Source: Globisporangium splendens
Taxonomy: Eukaryota > Oomycota > Peronosporomycetes > Pythiales > Pythiaceae
Assembly (NCBI GenBank): GCA_006386115.1
Contig: VFIW01000009.1
Coordinates: 124,001 to 188,000 of the forward strand
Reading direction: 5' to 3'
Length of the DNA: 64,000 nucleotides
The notes below the pieces were generated by a model. That model made no database searches, was not told where the DNA came from, and saw nothing but the letters and a program-made list of their open reading frames with translations. Positions 1 through 10,478 of this stretch are shown here, in pieces (within the stretch, counting starts at the first letter, position 1; the number at the start of each line of letters is the position of its first letter). The position numbers and the translations under genes are program-made.

Positions 1-25
1 TCACTTGCTTTGGTGATGGTGGTAA

Positions 26-769
26 CTACAAAATCGCATCCCTTCCAAATTCGACCTCACGAGAATGAATCGCATCGACGTCGTCCACATCGAGCACATG
101 GATGATCCATACCCTACGTTCCGAGCTGACAAACACCTTGATCGCGACCTGAGTCGTTGGCAAGCTCATCCAGCGCTGCAGCTTCTCGCGCAGATACTTG
201 AGACTTTCATTCTTGGATGCAATTTCAACAAATACTGAGGCAATCACATCTCGTGGAAGGTCGCTGCACGCGAGTGCACCAGTAGGCTCCTGTCAACGGT
301 CCCCCACACTACAAGTTACTCTGTCATATATGTCGAGTGAATTCGCCACATCGATGTCATTTCCAACTTGTTGAACGCGGCGCCAGATCGATCTTAGCAT
401 TCTTGAACTGGCAGCGTGATGACGCGTTCGCGTGCTGTACAGGACGACTCGACCGGCTGTTGGACTCGTTGGTTCGTACTGCCAGCGTCGCAAGAGTCCG
501 TTGTGTGACTCGAGTCACCCCTCGAAATCTACCCGCTTGATGTGGTCACAGAGGACCACGGGTCTCCAAGTGGCGTCGCCGTCTTCGTCAAGGAACGGAG
601 CGTTTGTGGGGTCGCTGTTAGCGATACGCCGTGCTTCCGCCTTGACGCGCTCGATATCAGCCGAATGGATCGGCATCCCATTTGAAGGAGAACGACAGTG
701 CATCTTGTCGGAGCAACAAAGCTTGGCATTGGATGTAATGTTTGTCTCGTTCTTTTTTGCCGAGTGCAT
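26..769 (-). pseudogene. Fragmented gene with an Uma2 (DUF820)-like nuclease domain
   Basis: Three minus-strand pieces read as broken parts of one protein: 515-769 (with an acidic stretch around DEDGDATWRPVVL), 293-493, and 26-247. The last contains VFVEIASKNESLKYLREKLQ, which resembles the core of Uma2-like PD-(D/E)XK restriction-endonuclease-fold domains (ExxSxxxSLxxLxxKxxxYM). Stops separate the pieces and no clean splice sites link them, so I call it a relic. Such domains occur in mobile or expanded gene families of some eukaryotic microbes. The family call is from memory of the motif only and is weak. Alternative: a real multi-exon gene running off the left edge. Confidence 0.3.
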
Positions 770-1455
770 GTGACGCGGGATTGACCCAAACGATTGATGT
801 GGTCTCTCCTCTTTTCATCCATCTCTCTCTACAGACCAAACTGTTATCACTTTATTGCAAATTCTTTGACGATTGTATAATTGATATTGCCATTTGTTGA
901 GACAATCTGCAAAAGATGTGGGATCGAAAAACAGCAAAGCACACCAAAACGATGAACAAGATATGCCACTTTTGCCCAGCGAGATTTTTGCCTTTCCAAC
1001 ACACCCGAGGAATGGAGCTTCAAGTTCAATCACTGACAGCTCTTTGAGCCGAGAGTTCCACTCAAAAGGTATCAACGGGACGATCTCAGTGCTCGAACTG
1101 CTCATTGCACCGGGCATTAGAAGGGTTCTGGGTATGAATAAAGCTGTAGGTGTTGCGCCAACCTTCACACTGAGTGTGGTCTTCTGACTGTGTTGTCGAA
1201 TGCCAAGTCTACTCTCTTATAATCGACATCAGTGAGAGTCATATCTCTTATAAGCAAGATCTTCTAATGTGCTCCATTTCTTTTATAAGATGTGTGCCAT
1301 ATCTTCATTAAAAGATTGCTACTGTGTGTTGGCTCGAAAGGGCTCGTTTTGGCTCGTTGAAGTTGCCTTTTTGTGGTCAACACCACATTGTCGTGGCATG
1401 GACGCCATGTGCAGCAGCACTAAGAGAATAGCAACGAAGGAAGAACGAAGCGAAC
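770..1455. other. Intergenic, no gene seen
   Basis: Short open frames on both strands only, without motifs or splice-site structure. Three short, similar stretches containing 'ctcttataa' or 'cttttataag' lie at about 1213-1290, a weak local repetition ahead of the next gene. Confidence 0.5.
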
Positions 1456-2836
1456 ATGCAGCAGGCGACGCAGCACGTGGTCGCGTTTTCGGTCGCGCGC
1501 GTGGGCGAAGCAGCGCATGCGGACTCTGTGGTCTCCACGGCGTTCACTCTGCGAGTGGAGCACCAGCGCATCGGTAATAGGACAGTGGAGGTCATGTCAG
1601 GGAGACACATTTGTCTCGTGGCTCCTATAAAGTGTCATGATGTGATGTGGAGGATACTGAGCCTTCGGTTTTGTGCTGCTGCCATTGCTGTGGCGTTGCA
1701 GGTGATCACGGCTGGGGTCACTTGCTGCTGGAAGAGGTCGGCGACTTGCGGAAGGTGAATTTTATCTCTGGACTATTGCGAAATGAACTCGGTAAGTGGG
1801 TTTGTCGTATGCACCACTGCGATGCATTGCATTGCGTTACAATCGTATCCTTGCTGTCTGTCGACACGATGTCGTTAGCGTATCGTATTCTCCTGGAAGC
1901 AAGAAATGCTAGCGAGTGGGAAGTGGTTTTCCCACATGCCATCAACGTCCCGAGACTTACTGACGCTGTTGCATCCGCTGGGGTCCATGTTGGTGCGTTG
2001 CATTGCGATTACGAAGCGCCTTAGCGAGTAGCTCACGTAAATGTATATTGTTTTGCTGTAGGAACATTCACGATCTCGAAGCTCGGAGCTATTCAAACCG
2101 ATCTTCGTCGACCAGCTTTCCACAAGAGCGCAATGGAAAGAGAGCTCGCTGTAGTCGCCTTTTGGGTGATATTTGCTGCGTCACTTGGAATTCTCGTCTC
2201 GAAAATGAGTCAAGCGTGCAGCCCGCTTCCTGGTTTGAAGAACCGAAGGAACCTGAGCAAGAGGATTTGTTCAAGCTATCCACAGCCGAATCAAGAGGAA
2301 GAACTACAGACTTTTGATCAGGGAGAAATCGCACGGGGAGACTCCAGCTCCATTGACATCATGTCTGAGTTCCCAGAGTTCAATGGTACATGCGTGTTAT
2401 TTTGTTCCGCGTTTGTGGAGTGGTGTTCACCAAATTTGACTGGTTCGTGCTCAGATGAACTGGGATGGCGGGACTTTTTCGACTCGCAGATCTATCGAGC
2501 AGCCAACGAAGCTCGCGACGACGTGGCTGCCTCCCAGTCAGAATCCCACGAGATGGACACGCAACTGGTTGTCCTGCCAACTGACAAAGAAAGCGTCGGA
2601 ACTATAGTCACTCCATCGAACGTGCCACGAGATGGTGTTCAGTGCTTTTGCGAATTCTGGCAAACGTAGGCTTCTTGCAGCTAACGTCAGGGAACGTTGA
2701 TGAAGCACGAGGCGGACTCAACGCCTTTTCTCTAAGGATGCCAATTTTGGCCAAGGACGTTAAAACATCTTGGAAAGGTGCGGATTGGAACATGCTGAAA
2801 ATGCTGGTGTACAGCTCTGCTTTGGAGTCACCATGA
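1456..2836 (+). CDS. Predicted single-pass membrane protein, unidentified, multi-exon
   Basis: I do not recognise the family. Exons can be chained in phase: 1456-1573 (starts MQQATQHVVAFSVARVGEAA), 1702-1791 (GDHGWGHLLLEEVGDLRKVN), 2062-2385, and 2455 onward, each with GT..AG ends (gtaata/ttgcag, gtaagt/ctgtag, gtacat/gctcag). The third exon carries one hydrophobic segment (ELAVVAFWVIFAASLGILVS) suited to a membrane helix, preceded by a short basic stretch. The tail is acidic and serine-rich. The 3' end is unresolved: the fourth exon reads to a stop at 2669, or a very short intron (2633-2669) joins it to an open frame ending at 2836 (ALESP). The start could also lie further upstream. The continuous phase and the membrane segment argue that it is a real gene. 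Confidence 0.5.
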
Positions 2837-3134
2837 AATGCGCTATCCACAAACAATCAGCTGACCGTGAGTGACGGGTGTATGCCCTATCATAAAGTGA
2901 ATCCAAGGAAATGGAATCGAGATGAAGACAACCAAAGGACACAGAAGAACGCAAAGTGTCGAAGGCGTAGATTTTGGTTAAATGCAAGCATCGCGTCATG
3001 GAGAGTTAGCAGCTGCGGACATGGTGTGGTGAGTACTATTTTTCTGATTTTTGCTGTTCGAACATGAAAAGACTGGAGCGATGCGCTCATAGCTGCAGGC
3101 GAAAGCAGACTCGCGTGGGAGACAACATAGTCTC

Positions 3135-4811
3135 CTACGGGTCTTGGATGATGTAGTGAGTGCCGACCGAGACAGGGCTGTTGAGTGCCGCGAGCGCGAT
3201 TTCCTTCGCGGCACGGACGGCGTTGCGCAACCCAGCGGACTGACGCGTCACATAGCTCTCGCGGTACAGTTTGTCGGCTTTAGCCTCCAAGAGAGTGAGC
3301 TTCTCCACTGCCGACGCCATCCCAGCCATCGTGCGCTTTGGACCGACACTCTCCCACATGATACGCTGGGTCGCGAAGAGCACTTCGTCCATTTCATTCA
3401 CGCTCGCATCGCGGAAACCATTGATTCCCGCAAAAGGGTCCGCATTCTCAGGACTTGGCTCAAGAGTGCGGAAGTTCTCCAAGAAGTGGTCCGCAGAGCT
3501 GCAGCCCCACACAAGACCTTCCAAGAGGGACGTCGACGCGAGACGATTGGCTCCATGGACGCCAGTGCAGCTCACTTCACCAGCAGCGTACAGACCAGGG
3601 ACGCTCGTGCATCCGTTCAGATCCACCTCCACGCCACCGCAGTGGTAGTGGGCAGCAGGTACCACTGGCATTGGTTCCTTCGTCATGTCGATGCCACGAG
3701 CAAGGCAGTGCTGGTAGATCGTCGGGAAACGTCCCTTGATCCACTCAGCATCTTCGTGCGAAATGTCCAAGTACATGCACGACTCGCCTTGCTTTTCCAT
3801 CTCGGCAAGAATGGTGCGGGCAACGACGTCACGAGGGGCGAGTTCACCATCAGGGTGGTAGTCCTTCGCAAAAGCTCGTCCGTTGCGGTCACGCAAAATG
3901 GCACCTTCACCACGAAGTGCCTCGGTCAACAAAAACCGACGCTCGTTCGGGATGCACAAAGTGGTTGGGTGGAACTGCACATACTGCATGTTCTTGAGCT
4001 TCGCGCCGGCACGAGCAGCGAGAGCAATGCCTTCACCACGAGCACCTTCAGGGTTTGACGTGTTCTTGTACACATCACCGACACCACCGGTAGCGAGCAT
4101 AGTGAACGGGGCACGGTAGTGCTCAATCTTGCCAGAGGTAGACACCGTCAGCGCACCAACGCATTCACCGCGCTCGTTCTTGACGAGCTCAAAGGCGCTG
4201 CGTCCAGAGACCAGTACGATGTTAGAGTGATCACGGATTGCCTGAACCATGCTGGTGGCGATGGCTTTGCCCGTGTGGTCCGCCTTGTACAGGATACGGG
4301 CACGGTTGTGGGAGGCTTCCAACGTGAGCAGCAACTCACCCTTGTCATCACGAGTGAATGGCACGTTCGAGACATCCAGCAGCAGCTCTTCGACACGATC
4401 AGGTCCTTCCACAGCCAGCTTCTGCACTGCGCCATCGTCACACACACCAGCACCGGCACGATGCACATCGGAGGCAAGCAATTGTGGGGAATCATCTTCA
4501 CTCTTGTAAATGATCCCACCCTGAGCCCAGTACGTCGCACAGTTGTGCGGGTCCTCGGCAGCAGAGATCACAGTAACCTTGACGCCACGGTTCGCTAAGC
4601 GCAGCGCCGTGGCATTGCCTGCGACTCCGCAGCCAATGATCAGCGCCTTGCACTCGATCGTATCGTAGGTCTCAGCAGCCAACGAAGCAGCGCTCATGCG
4701 TCGCAGCGCCGAGAGACTGATCTTGCGGCGCGGGATCACGGCATTGTTCACCAGCACCTCATCGTTAAACTTGGCGGATCCGATCCGGGACACCACGTCG
4801 AGTTGCGTCAT
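3135..4811 (-). CDS. nadB: L-aspartate oxidase
   Basis: FAD enzyme that oxidises L-aspartate to iminoaspartate, the first step of de novo NAD synthesis from aspartate; electrons go to oxygen or fumarate. The 558-residue single-exon protein shows the dinucleotide-binding GxGxxG (GCGVAG, residues 60-65), the NadB-typical ATYWAQGG (92-99), the substrate-loop EALRGEGA (297-304), DVVAR (328-332), HYHCGG (388-393) and the FAD-binding block GEVSCTGVHGANRLAS (411-426). These separate it from succinate dehydrogenase flavoproteins, which differ around the last block. I chose ATG 4811 because the open frame upstream has no ATG. Residues 1-50 precede the FAD fold and contain RRK and RR, so an organelle signal is possible but not clear. 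Quinolinate synthase (NadA) is not in the window. Confidence 0.93.
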   Translation of the reverse strand: MTQLDVVSRIGSAKFNDEVLVNNAVIPRRKISLSALRRMSAASLAAETYDTIECKALIIGCGVAGNATALRLANRGVKVTVISAAEDPHNCATYWAQGGIIYKSEDDSPQLLASDVHRAGAGVCDDGAVQKLAVEGPDRVEELLLDVSNVPFTRDDKGELLLTLEASHNRARILYKADHTGKAIATSMVQAIRDHSNIVLVSGRSAFELVKNERGECVGALTVSTSGKIEHYRAPFTMLATGGVGDVYKNTSNPEGARGEGIALAARAGAKLKNMQYVQFHPTTLCIPNERRFLLTEALRGEGAILRDRNGRAFAKDYHPDGELAPRDVVARTILAEMEKQGESCMYLDISHEDAEWIKGRFPTIYQHCLARGIDMTKEPMPVVPAAHYHCGGVEVDLNGCTSVPGLYAAGEVSCTGVHGANRLASTSLLEGLVWGCSSADHFLENFRTLEPSPENADPFAGINGFRDASVNEMDEVLFATQRIMWESVGPKRTMAGMASAVEKLTLLEAKADKLYRESYVTRQSAGLRNAVRAAKEIALAALNSPVSVGTHYIIQDP

Positions 4812-6633
4812 GGCTTCCGGTGCGGCTCTTGAGAAAGTGGCAATAACTTGGACTTGCACCAATCAAACGTGTGTCACTGCAAAAAAGAGAGAGTGAGACT
4901 GTAAATCACTAGCAAACACCGTGGAGTGAATGAGTCTAGTGCGTTGCAGTGAAGACGGCGTATTTCTTGTTGAATGTCCACGTGCTCTTCACGGACATAT
5001 ACGACGCGGGGGTTCAAATCCGAAGCAGACTGGCCAACTTCGAACACTGGACTCGTCACGTGGAGACTTGGAGCTCTTCAAGCGGTAGGTACTCTGATGT
5101 GGACGCGGTGGCGGCGGCGAGGAGGACACACGGGGGAGCCTGAGGGAGAACTTGGGCGGGAGGTGGCAAATTGCGCAATAAGCTGATCGCGTTACCTGAC
5201 GAAAGCACGGAGCAGAGGAGCAGAGAGCGCGCGCCGAGAGGAGAGAGAGAGAGGGAGAGAAGTCATTGTGCAAAACAGAACTCTCAAAAGAGCGAGTATA
5301 CAAACTCCAAGTTGTCAAAAGCAAAGGAGAAATGAGGGGAGGGTATACAAAATCCAAGTCGTTTTCTTCCAACAGCAGCCAAGAGTGGGTGAGGGGTAGG
5401 GAGACGACTTTTTCGCAACAGCTGGAGGAGGAGGAAATCAGGAAATAGGGAAGGGGTGGAAGCTGAAGAACCTAAACGCTGACCAAACGGCGGCCAATCG
5501 GAGAACATCGAACCTTTCCTCGGTTTCCTGCTGGGTCTTCGCTCTGCTTCGAGCGATCAGACTTGATTTCAGTATGCTGTTCGGTGACCATGTTTGCACC
5601 GTACTCTGTGCAGACTCGACACGCTGAGTCGGCATCACGCGTGCTCAATGCGCACTGCCTGGACACGCGCGAACTCTATTATAAACTCTTGATATCGTTC
5701 GTACTGTGGCACCAACCAGTGCGCAAGAGCAGGAAGATGTACACTCCAACGAGATACAAGAACGAGCGCACAACGCTGCAGAAAAGAGTCGCTGAATGAA
5801 TGGCTGGATTGTTGGCAAAGCCTCTTCTCCACAAACCTGAAGGATTGCGAGTGCAGCAATTGCAGAACTTTTAATCATGTCTATGTGCAATATAGCGAAA
5901 ACAATTAGACGCGGGATAGGTGACAAGCGTGGGACTCGACACCTGTAAAAGATCAGAAACGCGCTGTAGATCCATTTATGCAGGTTTTCAGTCGCTTTGT
6001 CTGTGAACTGCAAGCGATGACGCCAACTATATATCAACTTTAGAAGGCTAAAGTATCAAAGGGTATAAAGCATACGCAGTGAGCAATTGATGTTGTCGAG
6101 AGTCAGCGCAGGAGTGGACCAGCGAACGATGATGACGTACTTCACGAGTACTGTACGGTACTGTACATTCTGTCACAGAATGTCAAGGGGGGCACAATTC
6201 TCCTTGTGCACTGCAGCTCTTCGTTGTTTGCCAGGTGGAGAGCTGCTCAATCATCACGTTGAAGCTCGCGACATCTGCTGCATGTCCGAGGATGAGAGCT
6301 CGCTCGTTGAAGCTTGAGCCATGCGTCATTGGTGTCGTCCATTGCATTCGTGAAAAAACCGGAGGGAGGGAATGGATAATGGACGTCAGCTCGCTCACGA
6401 AGAGGCAGCAGCTGCATGAAAACGCATGTGCACTGTTATGTGTTAATGCCATTATCTGCCAATGATATGGCTTGCTTTTTCCAGCCAATCATCGATGTGG
6501 ATGTTGCACAAAGCGATCTTGACGAGTCGCCAAATGCACTCAATGCTTCTTGGCTGTGACGCTGGCCATCCCATTGCTTCAAAGCATCACCATAATCCAC
6601 GGAGTGTCTCTGTCTGTTGACAGATTAAGACCT
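4812..6633. other. Long intergenic gap between divergent genes
   Basis: Serves as 5' region for the minus-strand aspartate oxidase and the plus-strand RCC1-like gene. It contains purine-rich stretches (gagaggagagagagagaggg near 5238) and a 9-bp perfect inverted repeat (ACATTCTGT c ACAGAATGT, about 6164-6182). Open frames here have no recognisable motif. No gene can be supported. Confidence 0.5.
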
Positions 6634-7900
6634 ATGCGTATGTGGACCACTGCATCATCCCTATGGTGCCTGCTTCTCCTCGTCTTCCATGCAACTGCTA
6701 GCGACATCACCCTCGAAACCGCGATGATCACGCCGCTCGACATCGATGAGACGAGCATCGCAGCTGGCGTCGAGCACTCTTGTGCCATTTACACCAAGTT
6801 CTATGACGACGTTGACGGTCGTGTGCTCTGCTGGGGGCTCGATAACGGTGGTCAGAGCTCGCCGCCGCCAGGTAGTTCATCCAGGTGAGTACGGGCAGAC
6901 TGCACACATGTGCGCTCCGCATCGACGAGACGATCGAGTGCTGGGGCTCAGGCGCACCGGTCCTGCGGCCAAATGGACTCTTTGAGCAGGTCAGCAGCGG
7001 CGATTCCCACGCCTGTGGCGTGCTCAAAGACAAATCCGTACAGTGTTGGGGTAAGTGAGCGCTGTGTGCGATTGCCGTGTAGTGGATGCAGCAAATACTT
7101 ACATGTTCCAATCGTAGGGACTGCGGCAGGAGGTTTATCGAGTGCACCGAGTGGAAAGTTTGTGCAAGTGAGCTGTAGCAAAGACTTCGCCTGTGCCTTG
7201 TCGACTGAGGGCATCGTAACATGCTAGGGCGAGAACAGCCGCGTACGTTCGTATTTCCTTGTGATGCCTTCCATTTCATTGTTGTCATTTGTGTGCTTAC
7301 ATGCGAGTTTTTCCTTTAGGGTCAGCTGAATGTGCCTGCAGATACGACCTTCAAGCAGATCTCGGCATCTCCCGGCAACTTCGCATGCGGTGTCACCGCA
7401 GACAACGACATCAGGTGCTGGGGGGACAACCATCGCAAGCAGTGCGAACCACCGAGTGGCGAGAAGTACACGCTTGTGAGCACCAGTCGCCTTGGTGCCT
7501 GCGCGATCAAGGTACTGCGATTATTGCTTGGCTTTGTTTGGATGCCACTATCCTCACTGTTCATCGGCGACAACTTTGGCGGTGGTGGGAACGCCTCCAT
7601 GGGATTCGGCAGCTTGACGCTTTGCAGCCGCCGTTGAGTATGTTTCTTTGCTGTAAGCCGCGCCACTGAGCTCATCATTGCACATTTAGGCGTTGTTGAC
7701 TTCTTTTGTAATGCTCGCGATCCTGCAGTGCCGTACAGACTGCCAACGGAGTTGGACTGGTGCAGGATCAGCAATGACGAGTTCACTTCGTACTCGACAG
7801 GTTTTGCAACCTGCAGCGATGCCCACGACGCAGTCGCGTCCAGCGTGGGCATTAGGCAGAGGATGGAGCTCGCGCCATGCTTGGCGTTGACGCTGATTGC
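6634..7900 (+). pseudogene. Secreted RCC1/BLIP-II-type repeat protein, apparently disrupted
   Basis: Starts with a clear signal peptide (MRMWTTASSLWCLLLLVFHATAS). Repeats of the type F.QVS.G..HTCAL......CWG follow, as in RCC1/BLIP-II beta-propeller blades, here cysteine-containing and secreted. Introns are visible at 7051-7117 and 7243-7319. Two lesions break the reading frame. After the first CWG repeat (about 6873) the next repeat continues only in another frame, as if one base were missing. In the following repeat the tryptophan of the CWG motif is replaced by TAG (7225-7227); coding similarity resumes behind it (GENSR, then GQLNVPADTTFKQIS, DIRCWGDN). An intron probably starts at 7512; the 3' part, up to about 7900, is uncertain and may overlap the convergent neighbour. 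Sequencing error is the main alternative to pseudogenisation. Confidence 0.6.
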
Positions 7901-8694
7901 GACAATCCACTCTTGCGCGGAGAAGACTTGGCATTGCTCGTGTTGTTGTGATAATGTTTCTCTTTTGGCGGTGCAACCGGCTGCATCTTCAGTGCGATGA
8001 GGAGCTTGTTCTCGGTTTCATATAGCAAATTCTGCAACAGCGTGCGCGTTTGCGGACTCAACTGGCGCAAAATCGACTTGTACTTGCCACTCGGCAGCGA
8101 TAACGCAATGGACTTGAATTTCGCCGCGACAATTGAGTGCGGAAGATGCGAATTTGTGTGCACGGCGAACGCAGCGATATTTCCACCAGGTTTCACCATA
8201 TTTTCGGCGAGAAGCGTATTCATTGCCTTGACTGGTTCCCCGTTGGGAGCAGCATGATGGTACTGGTTGTTGTTGTGATGGCTCTCGACTGGCTCAACCG
8301 AGTGCTGCTCCATGTGTCGCGCAAGAAATCCACCACAAAGGATGAACGCCATTTCATGCGGCTGCTCGCCTTGCCGCCACAAGACATCCCCGACCGCGTA
8401 AAACTTGAGTAGAAACAGATCCAACAGGTTTTTCCACGCAACCTCCTTCGCGATGGCGCACAGGATCGGGTTCTTGCACAAAATCTCGTACTGCACCTGG
8501 AAAGTCTTGAAGCGCGCGTTCGCGATCGATGCAGAGAGGTTGGACGATGAAAACGGACGCGCAGAGCTTGTCGCCGATGCCGCAGACGCCGATCTCGTCA
8601 CGGACAGCGACCGCGAAGTCGTAGTCGTCGCCGACAGCTTTGGTATGTCTGGAGATGCTTTCGGCGTGACATTTGAAGTCGCCGCTCTGCTCAT
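7852..8694 (-). CDS. Cyclic-nucleotide-binding-domain-like protein
   Basis: 280 residues from ATG 8694; the open frame goes on upstream but only with a GTG, so an upstream exon cannot be excluded. The N-terminal 70 residues are Ser/Thr/Arg-rich and probably disordered. The middle reads like a cNMP-binding beta roll: a leading helix (LCAIAKEVAWKNLLDLFLLK), then FYAVGDVLWRQGEQPHEMAF and ILCGGF, matching the usual 'GxxLxxxGxxxxxxYfIlxG'. A His/Asn-rich loop (HHNNNQYHHAAPN) interrupts it, and I do not see the phosphate-binding cassette (FGExAL..) that contacts cAMP/cGMP, so ligand binding is doubtful. The C-terminus is basic and Ser-rich. It runs convergently into the RCC1-like gene. Confidence 0.6.
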   Translation of the reverse strand: MSRAATSNVTPKASPDIPKLSATTTTSRSLSVTRSASAASATSSARPFSSSNLSASIANARFKTFQVQYEILCKNPILCAIAKEVAWKNLLDLFLLKFYAVGDVLWRQGEQPHEMAFILCGGFLARHMEQHSVEPVESHHNNNQYHHAAPNGEPVKAMNTLLAENMVKPGGNIAAFAVHTNSHLPHSIVAAKFKSIALSLPSGKYKSILRQLSPQTRTLLQNLLYETENKLLIALKMQPVAPPKEKHYHNNTSNAKSSPRKSGLSQSASTPSMARAPSSA

Positions 8695-8963
8695 ACTTCT
8701 GTGTCTGCGTGTGCTTCGAGTGACTGATTGACGGATTGGGGAAGAAACACTGGGAACCACTGTGGTCGAGGTTGAAAATAGCTTGGATATGCATAATAAT
8801 CAACAGCAAAGAAGGAGAACCTTGATAGCGATCATGCAGGAAACACGCATCGATCCGCTGCACATATCACTCAAACATCAATTCCTTTGTTTCATAGTTA
8901 GCATGCAATTGGTTTGACGCATCAAATCTGTCGTGACTATGCTTTCCATCCCGGGTCTCCTCA

Positions 8964-9488
8964 TCAGAACCCAAAGCTCATCGTGCTCGCCTTTTTCTCT
9001 TTCTTCGAGCCTGAACCTTTGCCCATCGTGTGGAAAATCTCCTCTGGACGTACTTCCAGTACCGTGTCCAATTTCGCTATCTCGATGATCAGAGAGCCCT
9101 GCGCTTTCTTCACAGACACGGAGTTGTTGATCCAGAAGAACGTCGAGCTATCGTATCTCCCCGTTTCGCGCGCGAGCAGCGCCTTCACTTCTTCCTGCGC
9201 TTCGTCCGCGAACTTTTGCATGTTGTCCACCATGCAGGTTGTCTGCTGGGCACGTGACGCGCCTTGGGCACAGACGCGCTGGATCACTTCTTCCGGAGAC
9301 TCCAACTGGACCATGATGTCGGCTGTGAGGTCCGCATCTTCCTTGATCGCCTCGAGCAATGTCGGCTTCATCTTGGACTCGTAACTTGTAGCACCACTGC
9401 TCATTGTAGCTGTAGCTTGGTGCGTGAAGGCAAGCAGCGATATGCAAATGACCCAGAGGAACAGCACCGAGAACGACGACTGCCGCAT
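8964..9488 (-). CDS. Secreted stand-alone I9-like (subtilase propeptide) protein
   Basis: 174 residues: signal peptide at 1-27 (hydrophobic VLFLWVICISLLAF, then THQATA), then a region resembling the inhibitor I9/propeptide of oomycete subtilases: DIMVQLESPEEVIQRV, a charged helix (FADEAQEEVKALLARETG), STFFWINNSVSVKKAQ and IIEIAKLDTVLEVRPEEIF. A basic, Ser-rich tail follows (GSGSKKEKKASTM). No catalytic subtilase domain is attached or present nearby. By analogy with propeptide-like subtilisin inhibitors it may inhibit or chaperone a protease outside the cell; that is inference. Start ATG 9488 fits the signal peptide. A probable 5'-UTR intron (9588-9494, gtaaga..gtgcag) ends five bases before it. 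Confidence 0.6.
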   Translation of the reverse strand: MRQSSFSVLFLWVICISLLAFTHQATATMSSGATSYESKMKPTLLEAIKEDADLTADIMVQLESPEEVIQRVCAQGASRAQQTTCMVDNMQKFADEAQEEVKALLARETGRYDSSTFFWINNSVSVKKAQGSLIIEIAKLDTVLEVRPEEIFHTMGKGSGSKKEKKASTMSFGF

Positions 9489-9493
9489 CAAAT

Positions 9494-9588
9494 CTGCACG
9501 CAATAGCAGAGGTAATTAGGCGAATGGAGCAACGAGAAGAGAAGAGAGACATGAACGCACACACAGACACACAGGATATCCTTCTTAC
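9494..9588 (-). other. Probable 5'-UTR intron of the I9-like gene
   Basis: On the minus strand the donor cg|gtaaga and the acceptor gcgtgcag|atttgATG bracket a 95-nt pyrimidine-rich stretch (gtgtgtctgtgtgtgcg, ctctcttctcttctcg). Size and ends fit the other introns in this window. Confidence 0.45.
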
Positions 9589-9599
9589 CGTCCACAGGG

Positions 9600-10478
9600 A
9601 GAGGGAGAAAAGAGCACACTTGAGATCTACGTGTTCGCTGGCACTCGCTAATTGGACCAGAAGCTGCAAACGAAGAGCTGCTTTTGATGGCAGCGAGTCT
9701 TGTGTGACGGTGAGAGAAGGAATGATTGTAAAACAAGGATTAGAAGAAAACAATATAAACTTCCTGTGAATCAGAAAGCATGAATGTAATTTACCACATG
9801 TCGCATAGTTTACGAACGAATAGTATCCGGATAGCGATCCACCAGTACAGTACCGGCATATCGGTAGAGATACGGTAGATCATACCGGTATGTAAAAATT
9901 GGCTGAAAGACGCATTCACTGTATTGCAATAAAAGGAAACACCCGAGATCAGCTCATGACGGTGCTTGCAGAGCCATTTGATGCGTGAATTCAAGACGTG
10001 GACAGGTTCGCGTTGGTCCTTCTTTTCCTTTGAACAAACGAGCCCTTTTTTTTCGCAGAGAATGTATGGGAGTTGGCCTCCGTTGTCGTGGCTTTCTGTC
10101 GATGTCCAATGCCTTTCTACCAGATGGAGGGTTCATGGTAAACTCTTTCCACGACGTGCGTGTGCGCCAGTAAAAGCTCAGCAAATCAGCTGGAAACCGG
10201 CATGCACCCCAAATATTCATTATACAAGGATAGTAAATGATAAAGTAATTTGACAATAATTTTGGCAATGGATCTCATATCAATAGATATAGGATATAAA
10301 ACAGTGCATCTGTGTGTCCAGCGCCACGATCCGCTGGATTAGGGAAAGAAAGAGTTTGATAAAATGGACAGTGCGTTCGTTCCTTTCCCCCCAATTTTAC
10401 TAGGACACTTCGCACGAGTATGACGGCGCTCTTCTCTTCACAGCGAGCTTCCATCCTTCCATCTCCATCGTGCCTCTC
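9600..10478. other. Intergenic, with clustered CGGTA/TACCG palindromes
   Basis: No gene seen. Between about 9833 and 9893 the motif TACCG/CGGTA recurs in both orientations (tagtatccgg, agtaccggcatatcggtaga, gatacggtag, ataccggtat). The rest is AT-rich and without motif. Confidence 0.45.

Noticed and set aside
3144..4598. Plus-strand frames of 304 and 159 residues opposite L-aspartate oxidase
   Set aside because: Antisense shadows; no motif, and the minus strand is a full-length conserved enzyme.
5003..5040. tRNA-like B box (GGGGTTCAAATCC)
   Set aside because: No matching A box or foldable acceptor and anticodon stems at the right distance.
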